A DNA stretch of 64,000 bases from an uncultured Polaribacter sp. (GCF_947496195.1 NZ_CANMBY010000001.1:558001-622000), one strand, 5' to 3'; positions 45,129 through 55,800 are shown, counted from the stretch's first letter. Notes: generated from the letters alone by a model not told the origin. Made by a program: numbers and translations.

Positions 45129-45136
45129 TATATTTG
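45129..45136 (+). promoter_or_regulatory. -7 element of the suf operon
   Basis: TATATTTG, 33 bp before the ATG at 45169. The nearest TTG (45112-45114) is 14 bp away, shorter than usual. No Fur- or IscR-like site was recognised. Confidence 0.5.
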
Positions 45137-45168
45137 CAGACAATTTAGATTTAATCTATGTAAACATT

Positions 45169-45498
45169 ATGATAAAGGTATCAGACACAGCAAAGAAAAA
45201 AGTCAGAGAGTTGATGCAAGAAGATGGCTTTAACCCAAGCACAGACTACGTTAGAGTAGGTGTAAAGAGTGGTGGTTGTTCAGGTTTATCCTATGATTTA
45301 ACTTTCGATAATAAACAAGAAGAAAACGATAAGATTTTTGAAGAAAATGAGGTAAAAATCATTGTTGATAAAAAGAGCTTTTTATATTTAGTAGGTACCA
45401 CTTTAGAGTATTCAGGTGGTTTAAATGGTAAAGGCTTTGTTTTTAATAACCCAAACGCAAATAGAACTTGTGGTTGTGGAGAATCATTTTCACTTTAA
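45169..45498 (+). CDS. sufA: Iron-sulfur assembly scaffold/carrier protein, HesB/IscA type
   Basis: 109 residues from MIKVSDTAKKKVRELM at 45169; a longer start at 45112 would overlap the -7 element. The three conserved cysteines are in SGGCSGLSYDL and RTCGCGESFSL. It delivers Fe-S clusters to target enzymes. It is the first gene of the suf operon, 12 bp before sufB. Confidence 0.93.
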   Translation: MIKVSDTAKKKVRELMQEDGFNPSTDYVRVGVKSGGCSGLSYDLTFDNKQEENDKIFEENEVKIIVDKKSFLYLVGTTLEYSGGLNGKGFVFNNPNANRTCGCGESFSL

Positions 45499-45510
45499 AA
45501 AAAGACAAAC

Positions 45511-46959
45511 ATGTCAAAATATACAGAAGACGACTTAAAAGAAGAATTAAAAACCAAAGAATATGAATATGGTTTTTATACTGATATAGAAAGTGATAAG
45601 TTTGAGAAAGGTTTAAACGAAGATGTAGTTCGTGCTATTTCTAAAAAGAAAAACGAACCAGAATGGATGACTGAATGGCGTTTAGAAGCTTATAGAGTTT
45701 GGGAAAAAATGACAGAGCCAGAATGGGCTAATGTTAAATATCCTAAACCAAACTTTCAAGAAATTGCTTACTACTCAGCTCCAAAGAAAAAACCAAAATT
45801 AAATTCTTTAGACGAAGTAGATCCAGATTTATTAGAGACTTTTAAGAAACTAGGAATTTCTATAGACGAACAAAAGAAGTTAGCCAATGTTGCTGTTGAT
45901 ATTGTTATGGACTCTGTTTCTGTGGCAACAACTTTCAAGAAAACATTAGCAGAAAAAGGTATTATTTTTATGCCAATTTCTGAAGCAATTCAAGAACATC
46001 CTGAGTTGGTTAAAAAATATTTAGGAACTGTTGTACCTACAACCGATAATTTTTATGCAGCTTTAAATTCTGCAGTATTTTCTGATGGTTCTTTCTGTTA
46101 TATTCCAAAAGGCGTAAAATGTCCAATGGAATTGTCAACTTATTTTAGAATAAATGAAGGAGGTACAGGGCAGTTTGAAAGGACTTTAGTCGTTGCAGAT
46201 AAAGGAAGTTATGTTTCTTATTTAGAAGGCTGTACTGCTCCACAAAGAGATGAAAACCAATTGCATGCTGCAGTTGTAGAATTAATAGCTTTAGACGATG
46301 CAGAAATAAAATACTCTACTGTACAAAACTGGTTTCCTGGAGATGCAGAAGGTAAAGGTGGTGTATTTAACTTTGTTACCAAAAGAGGTTTATGCGAAAC
46401 CAATGCAAAAATTTCTTGGACACAGGTTGAAACTGGTTCTGCAGTCACTTGGAAATACCCAAGCTGTATTTTAAAAGGAAACAACTCTGTAGGTGAATTT
46501 TATTCGATAGCAGTAACAAATCATTTTCAACAAGCAGATACTGGAACTAAGATGATTCATTTAGGTAAGAATACCAAATCAACTATAATTTCTAAAGGTA
46601 TTTCTGCTGGTAAATCTCAAAATAGTTATAGAGGACTTGTACAGGTAAATTCTAGAGCCGAAAATGCTCGTAATTTCTCTCAATGTGATTCTCTTTTAAT
46701 GGGTAATGAATGTGGTGCACATACTTTTCCATACATAGAAGCTAAAAATAAAACGGCTCAAATAGAACACGAAGCTACCACTAGTAAAATTGGTGAAGAC
46801 CAATTATTCTACTGTAACCAAAGAGGTATAGATACAGAAAAAGCAATTGCTTTAATTGTAAACGGTTTTAGTAAAGAGGTTTTAAATAAATTACCAATGG
46901 AATTTGCTGTTGAAGCTCAAAAATTACTAGAAATTAGCCTAGAAGGTTCTGTAGGATAA
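45511..46959 (+). CDS. sufB: Fe-S cluster assembly protein SufB
   Basis: 482 residues; scaffold of the SufBCD complex where new Fe-S clusters are built. Typical stretches include [42 protein letters not shown]-like [28 protein letters not shown] and the C-terminal [21 protein letters not shown]. The family's conserved Cys appears in SQCDSLLMG. sufC follows only after an unrelated metallo-hydrolase gene. Confidence 0.97.
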   Translation: MSKYTEDDLKEELKTKEYEYGFYTDIESDKFEKGLNEDVVRAISKKKNEPEWMTEWRLEAYRVWEKMTEPEWANVKYPKPNFQEIAYYSAPKKKPKLNSLDEVDPDLLETFKKLGISIDEQKKLANVAVDIVMDSVSVATTFKKTLAEKGIIFMPISEAIQEHPELVKKYLGTVVPTTDNFYAALNSAVFSDGSFCYIPKGVKCPMELSTYFRINEGGTGQFERTLVVADKGSYVSYLEGCTAPQRDENQLHAAVVELIALDDAEIKYSTVQNWFPGDAEGKGGVFNFVTKRGLCETNAKISWTQVETGSAVTWKYPSCILKGNNSVGEFYSIAVTNHFQQADTGTKMIHLGKNTKSTIISKGISAGKSQNSYRGLVQVNSRAENARNFSQCDSLLMGNECGAHTFPYIEAKNKTAQIEHEATTSKIGEDQLFYCNQRGIDTEKAIALIVNGFSKEVLNKLPMEFAVEAQKLLEISLEGSVG

Positions 46960-46982
46960 CAAACAAATTTTAAACCAAACCC

Positions 46983-47822
46983 ATGAAAAAATTACTTTTC
47001 TTATTTATTGCTGTTAGCATTGTAAGTTGTAAAAATTCTGATAAAAAGGTTGAAGAAACTAAAAAACCAGAAGTAAAGCTATTCCAATTAGTTGGTGGTT
47101 CTATATTGGTTAAAAAATTAGAAGTTTTTTCTCAAGATACTACTTATACTGGGCAGTCTAAACAATTTACAGATGCTTACTATGTAATATCTCATCCCAA
47201 AGGAAACTTAATGTGGGATGCAGGTTTACCAGAACAATTGGTAATGCCAGAACCTTATGATGAACCAAGTGGAGTGTATAGAATTCAAAGACCAGACTCT
47301 CTAGCAAATCAATTAAAATCTATAGGTTTTAAAATTAATGATTTTAAATACTTTGCTATGTCTCACTCACATTTTGATCATACAGGACATGCAAACTATT
47401 TAAAAGACGCTACTCTATTAATTCAAGAAAACGAATATAATGCTAACCTAGCAGATACATTACAACAAAAAAATGCTGCTATGAATGCTTTAACTAATGT
47501 TAGAAAAATCAATGGAGATTATGATGTTTTTGGTGATGGTACTGTTGTCATTAAATACATGCCTGGTCATACAATTGGTCATCAAGTATTATATGTTGAA
47601 GTTGCAGGTTTAGAAAAACCAGTTCTTTTGACTGGTGATCTATATCATTTTGAAGAAAACAGAGAAAATAAAGGAGTGCCATCTTTTAATTACGATGTAA
47701 AACAAACCTTAGAAAGTATGGATAAGTTTGAGGCTTTTGCTAAAGAAAAAAATGCAACAGTTATTATTCAGCACTCTCCAAAAGATTATAAAAAATTAGA
47801 AAATTTATTAAATAGCTTATAG
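46983..47822 (+). CDS. Metallo-beta-lactamase-fold lipoprotein inside the suf operon (AHL-lactonase-like)
   Basis: 279 residues; lipoprotein signal ending in IVSC16. Zinc ligands are clear: SHSHFDHTGH (H128, H130, D132, H133), the His of MPGHTIGH, the Asp of LTGDLYHF and the His of IIQHSPKD. The pattern is closest to the N-acyl homoserine lactonase subfamily, but lactone, phosphoester or other substrates are possible. It lies between sufB (23 bp upstream) and sufC (30 bp downstream), on the same strand and probably the same transcript. Its envelope location sets it apart from the cytoplasmic Suf machinery, so a shared role is unclear. Confidence 0.87.
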   Translation: MKKLLFLFIAVSIVSCKNSDKKVEETKKPEVKLFQLVGGSILVKKLEVFSQDTTYTGQSKQFTDAYYVISHPKGNLMWDAGLPEQLVMPEPYDEPSGVYRIQRPDSLANQLKSIGFKINDFKYFAMSHSHFDHTGHANYLKDATLLIQENEYNANLADTLQQKNAAMNALTNVRKINGDYDVFGDGTVVIKYMPGHTIGHQVLYVEVAGLEKPVLLTGDLYHFEENRENKGVPSFNYDVKQTLESMDKFEAFAKEKNATVIIQHSPKDYKKLENLLNSL

Positions 47823-47852
47823 CCAAATGCTTAAGCAAATAGCTTATACAAG

Positions 47853-48602
47853 ATGTTAAAGATTAAAAATTTACATGCAGAAATAGAAGAAAAGTCAATT
47901 TTAAAAGGATTGAATATAGAAGTAAATGCAGGAGAGGTTCATGCAATTATGGGACCAAATGGAGCAGGTAAAAGTACACTTGCCAACATTATTGCTGGTA
48001 AAGAAGAATATGAAGTTACAGATGGTACTATTGAGTTAAATGGTGAAGATATTAGTGAATTAGCTCCTGAAGAAAGAGCTCATAATGGAGTGTTTTTATC
48101 ATTTCAATATCCTGTAGAAATTCCTGGAGTTTCTGTAACCAATTTTATTAAAACAGCTATCAACGAAACTAGAAAAGCAAAAGGTTTAGAAGATATGCCT
48201 GCAAAAGATATGCTTAAGAAAATTCGTGAAAAATCTGAGCTTTTAGAAATCGATAGAAAGTTCTTATCTCGTTCTTTAAATGAAGGTTTTTCTGGTGGAG
48301 AAAAGAAACGTAACGAAATCTTTCAAATGGCTATGTTAGAACCAAAATTAGCCATCTTAGATGAAACTGATTCTGGTTTAGATATTGATGCTTTAAGAAT
48401 TGTAGCAAATGGTGTTAATAAATTAAAATCTAAAGATAATGCTGTAATTGTAATTACACACTACCAAAGATTATTAGATTATATAGTGCCAGATTATGTA
48501 CATGTTTTACACGATGGTAAAATCGTAAAAACTGGTGATGCTTCTTTAGCCCTAGAGCTTGAGAAAAAAGGATATGATTGGATTAAACAAGAACTAGTAT
48601 AA
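47853..48602 (+). CDS. sufC: Fe-S cluster assembly ATPase SufC
   Basis: 249 residues; ABC-type ATPase driving the SufBCD scaffold. Walker A GPNGAGKST, Q-loop LSFQYPVEIPG, signature LNEGFSGGEKKRNEI, Walker B LAILDETDSGLD and the switch His in VITHYQRLL are all present. Usual length. Confidence 0.97.
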   Translation: MLKIKNLHAEIEEKSILKGLNIEVNAGEVHAIMGPNGAGKSTLANIIAGKEEYEVTDGTIELNGEDISELAPEERAHNGVFLSFQYPVEIPGVSVTNFIKTAINETRKAKGLEDMPAKDMLKKIREKSELLEIDRKFLSRSLNEGFSGGEKKRNEIFQMAMLEPKLAILDETDSGLDIDALRIVANGVNKLKSKDNAVIVITHYQRLLDYIVPDYVHVLHDGKIVKTGDASLALELEKKGYDWIKQELV

Positions 48603-48738
48603 GTTCACAGTATATCAGTTGCAGTATGCACTTAAAATTTGTACACTGAAACAATAAAAAATAAAAATTCAGTCTAAAAGAGGTTAAGCAACTTTAGATG
48701 CTAAACTGATAACTGAAGACTGATCACTGAAGACTGAA
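48603..48738 (+). repeat. sufC-sufD spacer with CTGAAGACTGA-type direct repeats
   Basis: 136 bp without a frame in an otherwise tight operon. Near its end ACTGATAACTGAAGACTGATC and ACTGAAGACTGAAATG repeat the unit CTGAAGACTGA; ACTGA-type units also occur earlier. It may be a spread intergenic repeat of flavobacterial genomes. No terminator is visible, so sufD is probably still co-transcribed. Confidence 0.5.
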
Positions 48739-50055
48739 ATGATGGAATTAAAAGATAAAATACTTTCTTCTTATGTTGCTTTTGAAAACGGAGTAAACAT
48801 GAACTCAGATGTTCATGAAATTCGTTCTAAAGCACTTGAGAATTTCGAAAAGCTTGGTTTCCCAACCAAAAAATTAGAAGCATGGAAATACACTTCTTTA
48901 AACACAATTTTAAAGAACGATTATAGTATTTTTCCTGATAGAGAAAAAGCCATAGAGTTAGCTGATGTAAAAAAGTATTTTATACATGATATAGATACGT
49001 ATAAAGTAATTTTTATTGACGGTAAATACAGCTCTTTTTTGTCTGCAACAACTCACGAAAATTTTGATGTTTGTTTAATGTCTTCTGCTTTAAACAAACC
49101 AAAGTATAAGCCTATTATAGAAAATTATTTCAACAAAGTTGCAAAGCAAGACAATTTAACAAGCTTAAACACAGCTTTTGCTTCTGAAGGAGCTTACATC
49201 TATATCCCAAAAAATATAGAAGTACAAAAACCAATTCAGATTATCAACTTTACAACAGGTTCTGAACCAGCAACTATGATTCAGCCAAGAAATTTAGTTG
49301 TAGTTGAAGAAAATTCGCATGTTCAAATTATAGAACGTCATCAAAGTTTAACTTCTAATGCTGTCTTAACTAATGTTGTAACTGAAGTTTTTGCTGCAAG
49401 AAATGCAACTGTAGATTACTATAAAATACAGAATGATAATGAAAAGGCATCTTTAGTTGATAATACTTATATTGATCAAAAAACAAATAGTGAGGTTTCT
49501 GTGCACACATTCTCTTTTGGAGGAAATATTACAAGAAACAATTTGAATTTTTATCAAAATGGAGAACATATTAACTCTATTTTAAAAGGGGTTACTATAA
49601 TTGAAGGTAAACAACATGTAGATCATCATACTTTAGTTCATCATATAGAGCCAAATTGTGAGTCTCATCAAGATTATAAAGGAATTTATGATGAGCGTTC
49701 AACAGGTGTTTTTAATGGTAAGGTAATTGTAGAAAAAGAAGCTCAGAAAACAAATGCTTATCAACAAAATAACAATGTTTTAGTTAGTGATAAAGCTACT
49801 ATTAATGCTAAACCTCAATTAGAAATTTTTGCAGACGATGTAAAATGTTCACATGGTTGTACCATAGGTCAATTAGATGATGACGCTTTATTTTACATGC
49901 AACAAAGAGGTATTCCACAAAAAGAAGGTAAAGGATTATTAATGTATGCCTTTGCTAATACTGTTTTAGAAAGTGTAAAAATACCAGAGGTTAAATCGAG
50001 AATTACAAAATTAATTGCCAATAAATTAGGCGTTAACATTGGTTTTGAATTATAA
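48739..50055 (+). CDS. sufD: Fe-S cluster assembly protein SufD
   Basis: 438 residues; SufB paralogue and third part of the SufBCD complex. Typical regions are KLEAWKYTSLNTIL near the N-terminus, NLVVVEENSHVQIIERH, HHIEPNCESHQDYKGIYDERSTGVFNGKVIV and the C-terminal KCSHGCTIGQLDDDALFYMQQRGI. MMELKD gives two adjacent Met choices. It ends the operon, followed by a terminator. sufS and sufE do not follow. Confidence 0.95.
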   Translation: MMELKDKILSSYVAFENGVNMNSDVHEIRSKALENFEKLGFPTKKLEAWKYTSLNTILKNDYSIFPDREKAIELADVKKYFIHDIDTYKVIFIDGKYSSFLSATTHENFDVCLMSSALNKPKYKPIIENYFNKVAKQDNLTSLNTAFASEGAYIYIPKNIEVQKPIQIINFTTGSEPATMIQPRNLVVVEENSHVQIIERHQSLTSNAVLTNVVTEVFAARNATVDYYKIQNDNEKASLVDNTYIDQKTNSEVSVHTFSFGGNITRNNLNFYQNGEHINSILKGVTIIEGKQHVDHHTLVHHIEPNCESHQDYKGIYDERSTGVFNGKVIVEKEAQKTNAYQQNNNVLVSDKATINAKPQLEIFADDVKCSHGCTIGQLDDDALFYMQQRGIPQKEGKGLLMYAFANTVLESVKIPEVKSRITKLIANKLGVNIGFEL

Positions 50056-50077
50056 AAATTAAAAAAACCTAACAATA

Positions 50078-50106
50078 TAAAACCACTTTTTTAAGTGGTT
50101 TTTTTA
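50078..50106 (+). terminator. Terminator of the suf operon
   Basis: AAAACCACTT-TTTT-AAGTGGTTTT stem-loop followed by a T-run, 23 bp after the sufD stop. Confidence 0.88.
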
Positions 50107-50137
50107 TTTTTTGTAACTTTAAGAAAACTTTTAAGAG

Positions 50138-50341
50138 ATGAATAAAAATATAAAAACAATATTGTTAGTAGTCGGCATTATATTATTAGCCTATGGTTTT
50201 TACACTATGGTTGTTCCAGAAACAAAAGTAGCTGTTGGAGATGTTAGTCTTGTAGAAGCTCAAGATAATACAAACGCCTACATAGCTATTGCATTAGGAA
50301 TTTTAGCTGTTGTTTTAAGCTTAATTAAAGGTAAAAATTAA
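50138..50341 (+). CDS. Small two-span membrane protein (DUF3185-like)
   Basis: 67 residues with two hydrophobic helices (about 6-26 and 48-62) joined by a polar loop; KTILLVVGIILLAYGFYTM and the final IALGILAVVLSLIKGKN resemble DUF3185 proteins. Function unknown. It stands alone between the suf terminator and the convergent ompA-like gene. Confidence 0.65.
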   Translation: MNKNIKTILLVVGIILLAYGFYTMVVPETKVAVGDVSLVEAQDNTNAYIAIALGILAVVLSLIKGKN

Positions 50342-50359
50342 AATAAATATTTTATCAAT

Positions 50360-51940
50360 TTAATGGCCAACTGCTGCAGGATTTAAGATAACAAACTCAG
50401 TTCTTCTGTTTGCTAAATGTTCTTCTTCTGTACATTTTACACCATTTTTACAATCATTAATTAATTGCTCTTCTCCAAAACCTATTGCCAAAATTCTTTG
50501 TCTGTTAATACCTTTTTCTAAAAGCCAAATTAAAACAGAATTTGCTCTTTTATCAGATAATATATAATTATAATCATCTCTTCCTCTGCTGTCTGTATGT
50601 GCTTTTATTTGAATAATTAATTGAGGGTATTTATTCATAATATCTGCAACTTTTTGTAATTCTTTCTCAGATTCAGATTTTATTATTGCTTTGCCTAAAT
50701 CAAAATATATAGGATCTATATTTAACATCATCTGATTTCTTACATTGATAAAATGATCGTTTTCTTCTGGTGTTAAAAGTAGGTCTACAATTAAATTACT
50801 ATTTTCATCTAAATTTTTTATTTGTTGCTTAAAGTGTTGTTTAGAGGCAACAATTTTATAATTCTTTTTGCAATTAACTTCAAATGAATAAAAGCCCTCG
50901 TTATTTGTTAAAACTGTCTCTAATTCTATATTATCATTATAGATTTTTACAGATGTGTTTAACAAGGGTTTATTATTCTTAGAGCTTCTTACAATACCTT
51001 GTATTGTCTCTAAACAAGAAAATTTAGGCGCATTTAGCTCTGTTAGAGCATAAATATCATCATCTCCTTTACCTCCTTTTCTATTTGAAGAAAAATAGCC
51101 TGTATTTTTACCTTTTTGTTTTACAAAAGCAAAATCATCTTTATTACTATTGATAGGAAAACCTAAATTTATTGGCTTAAAATAATTGCCTTGTTTATTT
51201 ATTGCTGTAGCATAAATATCTAAATCTCCCTTAGAGTCAGTAAATCCGTTAGAAGAATAGTATAAAACATTATTTTCATCTATAAATGGAAACATTTCTT
51301 TTTGAGAAGTATTTACAGTTGTTCCTAAATTTTTAGGTTCGCTGTAAGAACCATCAGTATTAATATCTACAACATAAATATCTGTTTCTCCATAAGAATC
51401 TGGTCTATCTGAAATAAAATAAAGTTTAGTGTTGTCTGAATTTAAAACTGGATGACCAGAACTAAATTCATCACTATTAAAAGGCAATCTTTCTATATCT
51501 ATCCATTTACCATCATCATTAATTGTTGCTTTATAAATTTGAATTAAATTAACCCCTTCTTTATTGGTTCTATATTCTTTATGGAAGTAGTTGTTTCTAT
51601 CAAAATAAACCGTTTTAAAATCATTTGAGAAGGTTAAATTAGACTCATGGTATTTTGTGTCTATTTTGTTTCCAAAATGTTTTATATCTATTATTTCGCC
51701 ATCATTATTTAAAGTTCCTTGATAAAGTCTTAAAAAAGGTTCATGATTTCCAGACCAAACTCTTTTCATAAAAACAGATTTTCTAGCAGAAGAAAATACT
51801 ACTAAAGAATCTTTATAAAATGTAACACCAAAGTCTTGAAATTCTTTATTAGAATTTATATTTTTTATGATATAATTCTCTTCTTGTGCACAAGTAATTG
51901 CAATGATAAAAAAGAGAAGTATTTGTATTATTTTTTTCAT
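50360..51940 (-). CDS. OmpA-family outer-membrane protein with PD40-type repeats
   Basis: 526 residues; signal peptide MKKIIQILLFFIIAITCAQ. Residues about 60-300 carry WD40/PD40-like repeats (KLYFISDRPDSYGETDIYVV, VLYYSSNGFTDSKGDLDIYA, GYFSSNRKGGKGDDDIYAL). A carboxypeptidase-regulatory-like beta domain covers about 312-390. The C-terminal OmpA domain (about 405-522) binds peptidoglycan (HTDSRGRDDYNYILSDKRAN, NRRTEFVI). It lies 9 bp after the PorP/SprF gene, as in T9SS accessory clusters where such proteins support export of a large surface protein. It lacks the TPR part of PorE. Role inferred from context. Confidence 0.88.
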   Translation of the reverse strand: MKKIIQILLFFIIAITCAQEENYIIKNINSNKEFQDFGVTFYKDSLVVFSSARKSVFMKRVWSGNHEPFLRLYQGTLNNDGEIIDIKHFGNKIDTKYHESNLTFSNDFKTVYFDRNNYFHKEYRTNKEGVNLIQIYKATINDDGKWIDIERLPFNSDEFSSGHPVLNSDNTKLYFISDRPDSYGETDIYVVDINTDGSYSEPKNLGTTVNTSQKEMFPFIDENNVLYYSSNGFTDSKGDLDIYATAINKQGNYFKPINLGFPINSNKDDFAFVKQKGKNTGYFSSNRKGGKGDDDIYALTELNAPKFSCLETIQGIVRSSKNNKPLLNTSVKIYNDNIELETVLTNNEGFYSFEVNCKKNYKIVASKQHFKQQIKNLDENSNLIVDLLLTPEENDHFINVRNQMMLNIDPIYFDLGKAIIKSESEKELQKVADIMNKYPQLIIQIKAHTDSRGRDDYNYILSDKRANSVLIWLLEKGINRQRILAIGFGEEQLINDCKNGVKCTEEEHLANRRTEFVILNPAAVGH

Positions 51941-51949
51941 AATTATATT

Positions 51950-52855
51950 TTAAAAGAATCTTGGACTTTTTAAATTTCTTCTATTAAAATCTATCAGTAA
52001 CATTAGTTCATGAGAACCAAAATTAAAGTTGCCAAAATTACCAATACTTTGATCGTAAGAATACCCTATTCTCATATCTTCATTCAATAAAAAGCCTATA
52101 ACACCAGATAAAGATTTATTAAATCTGTAAGACAGCCCAAACTCAAATTTTTCTTGCCAAAGTAAATTAGCAGAAATATCTACAGATAAAGGAGCATTTT
52201 TAACTCCTCTAATCATAGTAGAAGGTTTTAGTTTTAAATCATCATAAATATCAAAAACATAACCAGAAGTAATAAAATAGTGCATTTCTTCTGAGGCAGT
52301 AGAAACAACTCCTGCAGATTTTTCTAGATATCTTGTTTTAAGCAAATTTGGAATAGAAAAACCAGCATAAAATTTATCAGTATAAAAATAAGCTCCTGTT
52401 CCAAAGTTAGGTGCAGTTCTGTCTATGGGGATATTTAATGGATCGTTATTATTGTTTACAGTTAAGGTATTTACTTGCAAAGAAGTAACACCTGCTTTTA
52501 AACCCAAAGCTAATCTACTATTCTCTGATGTAACAATTGTAAAAGAAAAATCTCCAAAGATATTAGTTTCTCTTACTGGTCCTATTCTATCTGCTATAAC
52601 AGAAAGCCCTAAACCAACAGATCTACCTACAGGTGAATGAGCTGCTAATGTTAATGTTCTTGGACTGCCTTCTATACCTACCCATTGAGATCTACCTAAA
52701 ATACCAACACTTAAAACACCTTTAGAACCTGCATATGCAGGGTTTATAACATTCATGTTATAATTGTATTGGGTAAAGAGTGGGTCTTGTTGACCATGTA
52801 TTGAAATTGCAATCAGTAAAAGAGTACAACTTATTATATATTTAATGCTTTTCAT
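51950..52855 (-). CDS. PorP/SprF-family type IX secretion membrane protein
   Basis: 301 residues. The signal peptide ends at about residue 21 (ISIHGQQ). The family start QDPLFTQYNYNMNVINPAYAGSKG is unmistakable. The rest consists of amphipathic strands of an outer-membrane barrel (SVGILGRSQWVG, VGLGLSVIADRIGP, RIGYSYDQSIGNFG, GSHELMLLIDF). SprF of Flavobacterium johnsoniae is needed to export the adhesin SprB, and paralogues lie next to other giant type B cargo. It follows the giant gene by 15 bp and is probably the dedicated partner of that protein. Confidence 0.92.
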   Translation of the reverse strand: MKSIKYIISCTLLLIAISIHGQQDPLFTQYNYNMNVINPAYAGSKGVLSVGILGRSQWVGIEGSPRTLTLAAHSPVGRSVGLGLSVIADRIGPVRETNIFGDFSFTIVTSENSRLALGLKAGVTSLQVNTLTVNNNNDPLNIPIDRTAPNFGTGAYFYTDKFYAGFSIPNLLKTRYLEKSAGVVSTASEEMHYFITSGYVFDIYDDLKLKPSTMIRGVKNAPLSVDISANLLWQEKFEFGLSYRFNKSLSGVIGFLLNEDMRIGYSYDQSIGNFGNFNFGSHELMLLIDFNRRNLKSPRFF

Positions 52856-52870
52856 ATGCTTTTATATCTT

Positions 52871-55800
52871 TTATCTTCTTAAATAAACCCAACCTGTTTT
52901 TGGTGTTCTGTTACCATCGTTAAAATAAATGGTATAGAAATAAGTAGCAGAAGGTAAAATGCCATTATTTATTGATGTACCATCCCAATATGTTGGTTGT
53001 GAATTAGGGTTTCCATTATGTTTATAATCAAACACTTTGTCTCCATATCTATTGATAATTACAATTCGGAATTTAGGATACTCTACGTGTAAATTCGGAA
53101 TTTCAAAAGTCTCATTAATATTGTCTCCATTTGGAGAGAAACTTTGTGGAATTGTAACTTTAATATTTGGTGACACAGTACTTATTTCTGCATAATCATC
53201 TTCATTTATATCTGAGTTATTTGGTGTAGAATCTGGGTCTGATTCTGTTACATTTGTTACCTCTGCTATATTTATCCAATTACCGAAATTCAATACTTTT
53301 ACAGTAATCGCTAATGTCTCTGAAGTATTATTTGCTAAAGTTGCTAAAGACCAAATACCAGTGAAATTATCATAACTACCTAAAGATGGTGTTGCTCTAA
53401 CAAAAGCATATCCTGTAGGAATTAAGTCTGTAACTTCTATGTTTGTTGCATTACTTGGACCATTATTTGTGAGCGTTAATGTAAATACAATATTAGCATC
53501 TACTAAAGGATTATTGTTGTTTACACTCATATTTAACTCTAAATCTGCAGATGAACTTGGTGTTATAAGTACACAAGATTTATTATTGGTTACATCTGAA
53601 TCTCCTTGATTTATATTGGTTACTTCTGCACAATTTTCATAGTCTCCTGTACTCAATACTTCTGCCTGTATTATTAATACTTTACTATCTGATATAGACA
53701 CATTACCAACACTCCATAAACCTGTTCTATTGTCATAAGTTGATGAACTATTGTAACTGATAAATCTTAATCCTGATGGTAATACATCTGTAACTTCTAC
53801 ACCTGTTGCAGTATTAGGGCCTGCATTTGATACCGAAATTTCATAATTGATTATATCACCTACAATTGGTGTAGTACTTCCTAAAACTCTTTTTACAATA
53901 GCAACATCAACAACAGAACCAGGAGTTATTGAAACTGAACCTGTGTTATTAGATGAATCACTATCAGATTGATCTGCTGTTAAATTTGATGTCGTATTTG
54001 TAATGGTTAGACCTGTTGTACCTGTATTAACTGTTGCGTTTATATCTAAAGTAACAGTGTCTCCATTATTTATAGAACCAATGGTCCATAAACCTGTTGC
54101 TGGATTATATGTTCCATTTGCAGTAGAATTACTTACATAGGTTACACCTACAGGAAGCACATCTTCTATAGAAACATTAGTAGCTGTATCTGGACCATTA
54201 TTAGTAACCGTAATTTGGTAAGTAATTACTTCTGATTCATTAGGTGAATTGTTAGAAACTGTTTTAGTTACAGCTAAATCTGAACTTGTAACAGTTATTG
54301 TTTCGTCTAAATCATCTGTAGTATCATCTGTATCTGTCTGATCTTGAATTTTACTAATTGTATTAACAATGGTTTGTCCTCCTGTATTAGCATCTATACT
54401 AACTTGAATTGTTAATGTTTCAATAGTGCCAGAATCTAAGTTGCCAATATTCCAAGTAGGATTCGTCCAAATTCCTTCACTTGGTGTTGCACTTACTAGG
54501 GTTAATCCTGTTGGTAAAATATCTGTTATCACTAAACCTGTAGCTCTTGCAGGTCCTTTATTTTCTGCTTGAATTGTATAGGTAATAATATCGCCAATAT
54601 TTGGTGTATTATTATCTACAGTTTTAGAAACTACAACATCTACGTTTACTTGAGGTACAATACCTGCACAAGCATAATCATCTTCTGTTGTTACACCATT
54701 ATTAGGTGTTGAATCTGAATCATTTTGATCTGCAGCTATAACTTCTGCACAATTTACATAGTCTCCAGAACTTAAAACTTCTGCCTCTATAAATAGAATT
54801 TTTGTGTCACCATTTACTAAGGTGCCAACATTCCATTCTCCAGTAGTTTCATTATAAATTGATGAACTATTATATCTTACAAACTTCAATCCTGTTGGTA
54901 ATAAATCTTGAACAACAACTCCTGTTGCAGTATTAGGACCATCATTTTTAACTACAATTTCATAACTTACAATATCTCCTGTAATAGGTGATGTATTATT
55001 ACCTAATACTTTCTTAGTTAAGCTTAAATCTATAGAAGAACCAGGAACAATAGTTACAGTACCAACATTATTAGAACTATCTGGATCTCCTTGATCTGCT
55101 GTTAAATTTGATGTAGTATTTGTAATACTATTTAATGATGTATTTGCATCTACAGTAGCATTTATTGTTAAAGTTACATTGTCTCCATTATTTATAGAAC
55201 CAATAGTCCATAAACCTGTTGCTTGATTATAATTTCCTGTATTTGCAAAATGACCAACATAAGTAACTCCTAAAGGAAGTACATCTTCTAAACTAACTCC
55301 TGTTGCATCAGAAGGTCCTTTATTTTCTACAGTAATTCTATAAACTATGGTATCACCCTCTTTTGGAGAATTGTTAGACACAGTTTTAATAACTTCTAAA
55401 TCTGAACTTTGAACAGTTAAAGACTCTGTATTATCATCTAAAGTTTGATTAGTATCTGTTTGATCTTGAGAATTAGAAATTGTATTAATTAAGGTTAAAC
55501 CTAATGTGCCTGGATCTACTAAAACAGATAATGTTAGTGTTTCTGAACCTCCAGGAGGTAAAGTACCAACTGTCCAATTTGGAGCATTCCATAATCCTGT
55601 AGATGGAAGAGCTTGGTTATAAGTAAGACCACTTGGTAAGTTATCTGTTACCACTAAATTAGTTGCTGTAGCTCCTCCATTGTTAGTCACTGTTATTGTA
55701 TAAGTAACTATGTCTCCTTCATTAGGTGTATTATTATCTACAACTTTTGTTAAAACGATATCAGAGAAACTATTAACAGTTATCGTTTCTGTTAAATCAT

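Noticed and set aside
46983-47822. Firm call of a quorum-quenching AHL lactonase
   Set aside because: The zinc motif is shared by many MBL enzymes and no signal genes are nearby; only the fold and metal site are supported.
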